Assembly (NCBI GenBank): GCA_946902985.2
Contig: OX336388.2
Span: 1,505,940,545 to 1,506,004,544 of the forward strand
Source of the DNA: Meconema thalassinum
Taxonomy: Eukaryota > Arthropoda > Insecta > Orthoptera > Tettigoniidae
DNA: 64,000 bases
Direction: 5' to 3'
The notes below the pieces were generated by a model. The model was not told the DNA's origin. It did no database searches and saw only the letters and a program-made list of their open reading frames with translations. The stretch's first letter is position 1. Every line of letters starts with the position of its first letter. Made by a program: the position numbers and the translations under genes. Below, in pieces: positions 56,690 through 64,000 of this stretch.

Positions 56690-57400
56690 GTTTCATTTAG
56701 GGGCTTTGCGACATCGTGGTCATATAGCCCCGTGTACTTGTGTGTGTGTCTGTGTGTGGGATTTTGTCTGATAACCTGTGTTATTGTGATAGATATGTTA
56801 GTGTATATGTAGATTAGTTGTAATTCAGATAAAGATTAGAAAGGAGGCGGCCATGGCCTTAAGTTAGGAACCATCCCGCATTCGCCTGGAGTAGAATGGG
56901 AAACCACGGAAAACCAATTCCAAGATGGCTGAGGTGGGAATCGAACCCGCCACTTCTCAGTTTTATCTCACGAGACTGAGTGTACCCCGTTCCAGTCCTC
57001 AGATCAGATGACATCTAAAGGGGGAAACGTGAAGGAAATTTCATTGACTTTCTAAATTATCCGTTGCATACGCTATTTCAGTTAGAAACATGAAACCTTC
57101 CACGCTTATTTCAAATACGTTATTATTAGCTACAAAAAATTGATCAGTTCATTTAGAAAAAAACTTTTTAGAAAAACATTCAAAACTTTTTTGTTTTTTT
57201 CAAATTTGAATTTTGGTTTTGTACTGCAGATGTTGGTCAGTAACACTGAGGTGCTGGACGTTGTTTTCCTTCGAATAGCTGGTGTCACCTGAAGAACCCC
57301 TGTTATACGCAAACGTTGGCTGAGCCGGGAATCCAACCCGGTCTTACGTGCTGACAGCCAAGAGTGCTAGCATCTACGATTCAGGATTGTGATAACCACC
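56690..57400 (-). repeat. S2 SINE, copy e, split by R repeat
   Basis: It contains the S2 3' part (GGGGCTTTGCGACATCGTGGTCATATAGCCCCG), the body CCTGGAGTAGAATGGGAAACCACGG and GGGAATCGAACCCGCC. The tRNA-like head lies beyond the insertion (GAGCCGGGAATCCAACCCGG at about 57323). The R repeat at 57011-57322 interrupts it. Confidence 0.8.
57011..57322 (+). repeat. R repeat, copy 2, inserted in S2 SINE
   Basis: It is inverse to copy 1 about 0.65 kb away and lies exactly between the body and the head of an S2 SINE. That fixes its length at about 310 bp. The class is unknown. Confidence 0.75.
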
Positions 57401-58136
57401 GTACCTTCTAACTGAAGCATCAGTAAAAATATATTCATTTCATTCCATGGTTACTTTTTCTGGTGTTAATTGGAACTTTTTACAGTCAACTATCGATGCA
57501 ATTTAATAAAGAACTAATTTCAGAGCTATCTAGTTTGCATTTTGATCGTTTGGATGTTCCGTTTCATTTTAGAGGTAAGCAATTGAAGGCTATTGAACGG
57601 AAAATATAACCACAAAGAGCCAATCGATCGTTAGTCGGGCGGGAAGTGCAGGAGTACAGTACGCGAGTGGAGGGATTGTGATATTTGAGTTCAGATAACA
57701 GAACATGCACCTTCTCTACACTCATACCTGCCACACAGCCATGTCGATATGTTTCCACCCGACAAAGATCAAAGCTTCTCATTGCCAATGGCCAGATGTA
57801 GGTTGTTCGTTGTTAACTCACTTAAGGGGTGCCAGAATATCCTTTATTTAGCATTTTCACAGGAAATAATGACAGGAACTAAATGCACTTTCTCAGGGAT
57901 GTCCCGTGATGCTATGGCCTTACTATAACACAGACTTATTGAAAATACGATAGTTTTTGAATTTGCGTGAATTATTTTTTAAGTTTAGTGATTTTTACTG
58001 CATTTTCAAGAATATTTCCAAGAGGTAAAATTAAACTAATGTAAATTTGGAAAGCGGCTGTATTAAAATATAACACATATAAGGAGGAATTACTTTTATA
58101 ATTTCAACTTTGCATGTTGAAAAGTTGTGGAAAAAA
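57401..58136. other. no gene recognised
   Basis: No recognisable coding or RNA gene. The last 35 bp before K2 (about 58136-58167, AGTAGTTCCGTGAATTAC) match the terminal hairpin block of H elements. Confidence 0.4.
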
Positions 58137-59436
58137 AGTAGTTCCGTGAATTACTAAATAGCCTATTAGCCTTCTTTCGATTCTTGCAAAAATGAAAGTA
58201 GACTTATGTGATAAACACAGGGCCAAAAGTTGTGTGTCTGTCTGTGTGTCTCTGAGTGTGTATGTGTGTGTGTGTGTGTACTCTGCATGTCTGTCCCAGC
58301 CTATCAATTCAAACACGGTGAAACCGAATGGAACGAAATTTGGTACAGAGGTAGCACTAGCAAATGGCACCTCAGAGTCATGTTTTATATTGCCACCATC
58401 GTGACGAAAACGTAATGGCGGCCACCCAAATGTTCAAAGCTTAAATCAAAATCGACTAACCTAATCATCTGATCTCCACCAAATTTTGCACCAACATACA
58501 TGTATATGGGAAGCGTCGTTTGACTTAACTACAAGTTCATCGGCCCAATAGTTTGCAGATGGCGGCCACGTATGTGTGAAAATCGATTCACCCTTTCATT
58601 TCAAACACGGTGAAACCGAATTGAACGAAATTTGGTACAGAGGTATCACTAGCAAAGGGGACCTCAGTAGCATGTTTAATATTGCCGTCATCTTACCGGA
58701 AACGTAATGGCGGCCTCCCAAATGTTTAAAGCTTAAATCAAAATCGACTAAATGAATCATCTGATCTCTAGCAAATTTTGCAACAACATATAATTATATG
58801 GGAAGCGTCTTTTGACCAAACTACAAGGTCATCAACTCAATAGTTTGCAGATGGCGGCCATGTATGTGTGCAAATCGATTCCCCCTATACATTCAAACAC
58901 GGTGAAACCGAATTGAACGAAATTTGGTTGAGAGGTAGCACTAGCAAAGGGTACTTCAGTGTCATGTTTTATATTGCCGTTATTTAGACGGAAACACAAT
59001 GGCGGCCACCCAAATGTTCAAAACTTAAATCAAATTACGACTAATCTAATCATCTGATCTCTACCAAATTTTGCAAACACATACCTTTGTGTGAGAAGCG
59101 ACATTTGACCAAATGACAAATTCATCAGTCCGAAAGTTTGCAGATGGCTGCCATGTGTGTGTGCAAATCAATTCCCCCTATCAATCCAAACACGGTAAAC
59201 CTGAATTGAGGGAAATTTTGTACTGAGATAGCAATGGCAAAAGGCACCTCAGTGTCATGTTTTATATCACCGCAATCTTGACGGAAACGTAATGGCGGCC
59301 ATCCAAATGTTAGAAGCTTAAATCAAATTACGACCAACCTAATCATCCGATCTCTTCGAAGTTTTATTTAAATAAGAACTTTATTGCAGCCAATGGACAA
59401 ATTAAAATTAACATTAACAGAAAAACAAAGATTGCC

Positions 59437-59832
59437 TTAGTCTTCACTACAAAACATTATAAGTGTGACCCGTCTTTGTTGGCACAACATCACGTGATAC
59501 CTATCACACTGCTCTCCACACAGCAAACAGATGCACTGCTGTTGATATTTATTTTTGGTGCACACTTTATAGTGAAAACTATGCACCGAGAATCTAGTAA
59601 CTATATGACACAAATCATACAATGCATTTGTCCATTCAGTTGAAAGCATCGCATCAGTGCCGTAAAAGACGTCCCTTATGTCTTCTCTCTTCCTTTTCAA
59701 TTCTGTCAGTAGAGTCTCATATCCAGGTGTAACGGGCAGCAGTAGGTTCAGTCTCAGGTCTTCAACAAAATATGGCTCCCTAGCTAGCAGGTAAACAAAA
59801 CGGGATGGCTTGTACTTTAAAAGGTATAAAGT
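59437..59832 (-). CDS. unidentified ORF fragment, cysteine-rich C-terminus
   Basis: An uninterrupted minus-strand frame of 131 codons is open at its upstream edge, so it has no start codon. It ends in a stop at 59437-59439. The protein has an R/K-rich middle (TELKRKREDIRDVFYGTDAM) and a C-terminal CLLCGEQCDRYHVMLCQ that could bind zinc. Two AATAAA signals follow the stop (59385-59380 and 59368-59363). The insert ends shortly after them. It lies in a 477-bp insertion flanked by TCTCT (59351-59355, 59833-59837) within a K module. It may be the 3' end of a captured or retroposed gene. I do not recognise the family. Confidence 0.5.
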   Translation of the reverse strand, partial: TLYLLKYKPSRFVYLLAREPYFVEDLRLNLLLPVTPGYETLLTELKRKREDIRDVFYGTDAMLSTEWTNALYDLCHIVTRFSVHSFHYKVCTKNKYQQQCICLLCGEQCDRYHVMLCQQRRVTLIMFCSED

Positions 59833-60356
59833 TCTCTACCAAGTTTTGCAACAATATACCTCAATGTGGGAAGCCTATTTTTCTCAAACTACAAGGTCAT
59901 CAGCCAAATATTTTCAAGATAACGGTTGTATGAATCATGAAAGTCTTTTAGTCTAACCATAACTTACGATTATAGAAGGTCTGGCCTTACCAAATACGCT
60001 CATCGTACATAGTGAGGTTTTAACTGTACACAAGGAGGTGACCGGTAGGATATTAGCATTTTAAAATAGAATATGTAACCGCAGTAATGACTAACGCTTC
60101 AGGCTGACCGTGCCGTATCGTGCTTATCCATGCTGTCTGTCCTGTTGAGTCAAAGGTGGCTAATATTTGCTCGTAAAAACTTATATTTCCGTAACCTTGT
60201 AAGTTTATATCCTTTTAGGAATGTACTGAACAAAATAATGAACCATTAGTATCAAATGGTTTATATAAACGACTAAGAACGCTAATGAAATGGTTCATTG
60301 CAGGAAAAAGTACTCTAAGCAGTTATACTAAAGCTTTTATTAACCCAAAGTTAGTA

Positions 60357-60432
60357 CTGCTCGGTGTAGCGTAATGGTATCGTCTCTTACTCTTAGCCCC
60401 TGAGGTTCGTGATTCAAATCCCCGCGGGTTCA
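60357..60432 (+). repeat. tRNA-like pol III head
   Basis: TGTAGCGTAATGGTATCG (A-box-like) and GTGATTCAAATCCCCGCGGG (B-box-like) have tRNA-like spacing and are followed by a TA-rich run. The acceptor stem does not clearly close. It is more likely a SINE head or tRNA pseudogene than a working tRNA. Confidence 0.5.
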
Positions 60433-60599
60433 AATATATATATATTTTTGTATTTATTGATTTATAACTACTCATGTTATAATGTTAAGCATATATAGTT
60501 TATATTTGCAATCGAAAATATTATATATACCCCACATATTTCAACACGCGACTACAGCGATTAAAATTCCTTGTCCTTGATCCGCGGTAGAGTCCATAG

Positions 60600-60920
60600 T
60601 TATTGTTGTTTTTGTTGTCGATTCTTTAGGGGTTTTGTGTCATCATGGTCTTGTAGCCCCGTGTACTATGGTGTGAGTAGAAGTTGTCTGACAACCCGTG
60701 TCACTGTAATGTCTGTAGGCTTACTAGTGTGTGTACGTTTATACGAGGAAGGATTTGAATAGGAAACTTTTGTTGTTGATGTTTCATTTGAGATGCTTGG
60801 ATATCATGGTCATTTAGCCCCGTATACTTGGTTGAATGTTGAATTCTGTCTCATCACCCGTGTTATTGTCATGGCTGTATTAGTGTGTGTATATATATAA
60901 TTCAGGTGAGGATTCGATCA
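60600..60920 (+). repeat. two SINE 3'-end fragments
   Basis: AGGGGTTTTGTGTCATCATGG and, at about 60785, a second related block (ATCATGGTCATTTAGCCCCG) carry the shared SINE tail motif GTAGCCCCGTGTACT..GTGTGAGTAGAA..TGTCTGA. The fragments are in the same orientation, without heads. Confidence 0.6.
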
Positions 60921-61075
60921 ATCAACCTGTTCCATACGTACATCACGTTGTATTTTAACAACCTACTACAACCAAAATTCAATTATACTTCTTGAAAAGG
61001 ACAAAAAGTTATAACTAAACCCATGCTTTTAGGAGAAAGTAGGCTATATGTTCTCTACTGAACACATTGTTTTTA

Positions 61076-62282
61076 AATATCCTACTTATATTAATTGCCT
61101 CGATCAACATACACATTTTCAGTTTGATTGCTGTAATAGATTCGTAGATATTGAGAACCGTCTAAATATTTCGAACGGTCACCATGTTGGATTCTTATAG
61201 ACCTACATAGGCCTTAGAGTTATGTACTATTACATGAAGAATATTGTGTGGGTGTTTTATTCAAACTTCAATCGCATGATTAGAACACAAAAATAAATAC
61301 GAGATTTTAAAATTTCACTCAGCCGCCATCTTGTGGTTATGAAAATAATTAAAATGATTTAGATGCCAGTGGATTAAAATTTATACAAGCATGTACAGTA
61401 CCAAGTTTCACTGCGCTCGGAAGGTTAAATGGCGAGAAACGTCCATTTGAATATTTCAATTTCGCGACGCCGGCATGTTGAATTTGTCCTCACCACGTTA
61501 TTGAACATCCCATAGGAGAACTTATGTTCCTAGCCTCTATACACATACAAAATTTCAGTATGATTGTTGTCGTAGATTAATACATATTGAGACCCGTCTA
61601 AATATTTCGGATGGTCGTCATGTTGGATTCTGATATATGTAGGCCATAGAGTTATGTAATATTAGATGAGGATTATTGTGTACGTTTATTTTTAACAACA
61701 TCGATTTCGATCGCATGATTAGAACGCAAGAAATAAAAACGTAATTTTGAAATTTCGCACAGCCACCATCTTGAGGTTATGTAAACAATTGAATTAAATT
61801 AGCTGTCAGTGAATTGTAATTTGTATAGTCATTTGCTGTACCATGTTTTACTGCGTTCGGAAGGTAAACTCGCGAGAAAAGTCTATTTAAATGTTTCGAT
61901 TTCGCCTGGCCGCCATGTTTGTTTTGTAGTTAATATGTTTCTGAATGTCACATAGGTGAACGTCTAGTAGTGCTCTTGGTCACCGTACAAAATTTCAGGG
62001 TGATATGAGTAATAGTTTCGGAGATATAGAATGCCGGTGAAATATATCGCACAGCCGCCATGTTGAATTAGTGAGACGTAATAAAATTTGAAGGGCCCGA
62101 TCAGGGTTGGCCAAAATACTATTATTTTATTACCGAGTTTCATTGAAATCGCTCCAGCCGTTTAAAAGTTATTAGGGGGGATACACACACGGACGCACAC
62201 ACATACACACACACAGACAAAAGTTGATCCCATAAGCCCATTTTTTTTTCATAAATGAAAATAGGCTAAAATAGGCTAAAGA
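61076..62282 (-). mobile_element. H-family element directly abutting K2
   Basis: Modules with GCCATGTTGGATT and GCCGCCATGTT lead to a CA tract and the hairpin end, with AAAATAGGCT partly duplicated at 62262-62282. The terminal AGTTCCGTGAAG block is missing at the junction with K2. Confidence 0.8.
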
Positions 62283-62914
62283 GGGACTCTCTATACTAAG
62301 AAATGTTCAGTATTTTAGCGAGAATCTGGAACCAAATTCGTTTTCGCTTGCTGAGGAAACGCCTCGTTGTTTCAAGTTAAACATTTCATTAGATTATTAA
62401 TACAAATTTATCTGCTCCTTTCTAGTGGCCAAAGTGAGTAATTTTGGAGTACGCGTATTAGTTTTACGTCGACATCCCAGCTCTGTCCCAGAGGATATCA
62501 TTTCTGGTATTAGGGTCGGATATCAGTTTTTCTCACGTGACAGATTGCAACCCGTTCCTTTTCTCATTCTCCTTGGTTTTTCAGATCTATCGTGGAGGTG
62601 TAGTGGTTTCAATTTTCAAAGGGATTACATTTTGGTTTCAGTAGTAATCTCTTCCAATTTTACCCTGTCCTGGGTGAGTTGTACTGTTATACACTGTGCC
62701 ATGCATACATCGTGTCTCCTCAAGTGAGGGGGTTTCAGCTTAGTTGATCAGCCATAGATTCTTGCGTGCCAGAACAGTATTTATGCAGGGGGTGAAAAGT
62801 TGTCTGTGGCGATAACTGGTTTATATCCAATTATATAAATTCCTGTTTTGTCCCTATTTTTAAAGTAGGATAAGGTGATAGCCTACCTATGTTTTCGAAA
62901 AATCAGTTTCGTTA
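62283..62914. other. no gene recognised
   Basis: No supported feature. The open frame at 62425-62727 has no motif I know. Confidence 0.4.
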
Positions 62915-62916
62915 TA

Positions 62917-64000
62917 CACACATCAAAAAAAGTTTTGCATCACCTCGGTTCCAAGAGTTCCGGAACCTTTAAATACAAAGGGAATAGAGATCAACACAAA
63001 CAACATTTCAGCTCGTTTTATTGCTCATGAGACCCACACATTGCATGTTGTACCAGCATACAGCTAGACTTGCAGCATTTGTGGTCCAGATTGCAGTACA
63101 CACCACTACCTCTAATACCCAGTAGCACGTCCTCTTGCATTGATGCATGCCTGTATTCGTCGTGGCATACTATCCACAAGTTCATCAAGACACTGTTGGT
63201 CCAAATTGTCCCACTCCTCAACGACAATTCGGCGTAAATCTCTCAGAGTGGTTGGTGGGTCAAGACGTCCATAAACAGCCCTTTTCAACATATCCCAGGC
63301 ATGTTCGATAGGGTTCATGTCTGGCGAACATGCTGGCCACTGTAGTCGAGCGATGTCGTTATCTTGAAGGAACGCATTCACAAGATGTGCACGATGAGGT
63401 CGAGAATTGTCGTCCATGAAGACAAATGCCTCTCCAATATTCTGCCGATATGGTTGCACTATGGGTCGGAGGATGTCATTCAGGTATCATAAAGCCGTTT
63501 CGGAGCCTTCCATGACCACCAGTGGCGTACGTCGGCCCCACATAATGCCACCCCAAAACATCAGGGAACCACCACCTTGCTGCACTCGCTGGACAGTGTG
63601 TCTAAGACGTTCAGCCTGACCAGGGTGCCTCCAAACACGTCTCCGACGATTGTCTGGTTGAAGGCATATGCGACACTCATCGGTGAAGAGAACGTGATGC
63701 CAATTCTGTGGGGTCCATTCAGCATGTTGTTGGGCCCATCTGTACCGCGCTGCATGGTGTCGGGGTTGCAAAGCTGGACCTCGCCATGGACGTCGGGAGT
63801 GAAGTTGCGCATCATGCAGCCTATTGCGCACAGTTTGAGTTGAAACACGACGTCCTGTGGCTGAACGAAACGCATTATTCAACATGGTGGCATTGCTGTC
63901 AGGGTTCCTCCGAGCGGCAATCCGTAAGTAGCGGTCATCCACTACAGTAGTAGCCCTTGGGCGGCCTGAGCGAGGCCTGTCATCGACAGTTCCTGTATCT
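62917..64000 (-). mobile_element. Tc1-like DNA transposon, copy 2 (runs off window)
   Basis: The inverted repeat CACACATCAAAAAAAG begins at 62917 after TA (62915-62916). The sequence is nearly identical to copy 1 where they align, without the A-family insertion. The other end is outside the window. Confidence 0.93.
63112..64000 (-). pseudogene. Tc1-family transposase, copy 2, with one nonsense mutation
   Basis: The minus-strand frame enters from the window edge at RYRDTGTVDD. It includes GRPR, the uninterrupted GRRVSTQTVRNRL, TDECRICLQ, FMDDNSRPHRA and SPDMNPIEHAW (DD34E). It ends RATGY-stop at 63112-63114. At about 63488 copy 1 has CGA (SETALRYL) and this copy has TGA (SETAL-stop), a C-to-T change. 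The N-terminus is beyond the window. Apart from this stop the frame is open, so inactivation is recent. Confidence 0.93.

Larger units (their letters stand above)
58168..61071 (+). mobile_element. K-family element, copy 2, with nested insertions
   Basis: It begins with a hairpin (AGCCTTCTTTCG...GAAAGTAGAC), then a TG tract. Four modules start AACACGGTGAAACCG at about 58306, 58599, 58891 and 59182 (period about 292 bp). It ends AAAGTAGGCTATATGTTCTCTACTGAACACATTGTT. It is interrupted at 59356-59832 by an ORF-bearing fragment and further right (about 59940-60930) by sequence with SINE fragments. Confidence 0.75.

Noticed and set aside
60357..60432. Functional tRNA gene
   Set aside because: A- and B-box-like strings are present, but I cannot close an acceptor stem and the 3' side is a TA run.

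Overview
The window reads as a stretch of a large, repeat-dominated insect genome. No host protein-coding gene with an exon structure and no bacterial-type gene organisation is visible. Nearly everything I can name is a transposable element or a fragment of one: Tc1 and mariner transposases, a hAT element, Helitrons with canonical termini, non-LTR retrotransposon fragments, several tRNA-derived SINE families, and hammerhead-ribozyme-bearing elements. The repeat mix, the genome style and the presence of hammerhead repeats (known in cave crickets) fit an orthopteran or similar insect. The species assignment is inference only.

Left part (1-12.6 kb). One Tc1 element sits inside a copy of a high-copy non-coding element that I call H. 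The Tc1 element is itself split by a tandem of another non-coding family (A), and that tandem carries a further H copy. SINE fragments, a LINE C-terminus, two inverted mariner fragments and an RTE-like LINE tail follow. Middle part (13.5-35 kb). Here are three element types of one superfamily (H, G and, from 35.4 kb, K). They share a terminal hairpin, a GT/CTGT-rich microsatellite, modules of about 290 bp and a second end made of a subterminal inverted repeat plus a hairpin. They alternate with tRNA-SINEs, the tandem A-family locus at 19.7-22.8 kb, Helitron copies, and a 1.5-kb palindromic insertion with a hammerhead ribozyme in each arm. Right-middle part (33.9-48.2 kb). A non-autonomous Helitron is split by a K element, which in turn carries a 4.65-kb insertion with TG...CA ends and a 4-bp target duplication. 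A second Helitron copy carries another hammerhead element, and a decayed Helitron retains a PIF1-like helicase and both termini. Right part (48.2-64 kb). A 7.1-kb hAT element has a perfect 8-bp target duplication. Its transposase gene is broken by an 872-bp array containing three hammerheads, and its 5' region carries an H copy. Next come a split SINE, a second K element carrying an unidentified ORF fragment, another H copy and a second Tc1 copy that runs off the window.

The genes do not form a pathway. The window is a stack of insertions whose relative ages can be read from which element interrupts which. The two most interesting themes are (1) small self-cleaving ribozymes of two different hammerhead topologies in elements with 11-15-bp target duplications, and (2) a set of non-coding element families whose ends and insertion sites resemble Helentron-like rolling-circle elements. 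All coordinates at element edges carry an uncertainty of a few bases, because target sites are often A/T runs.
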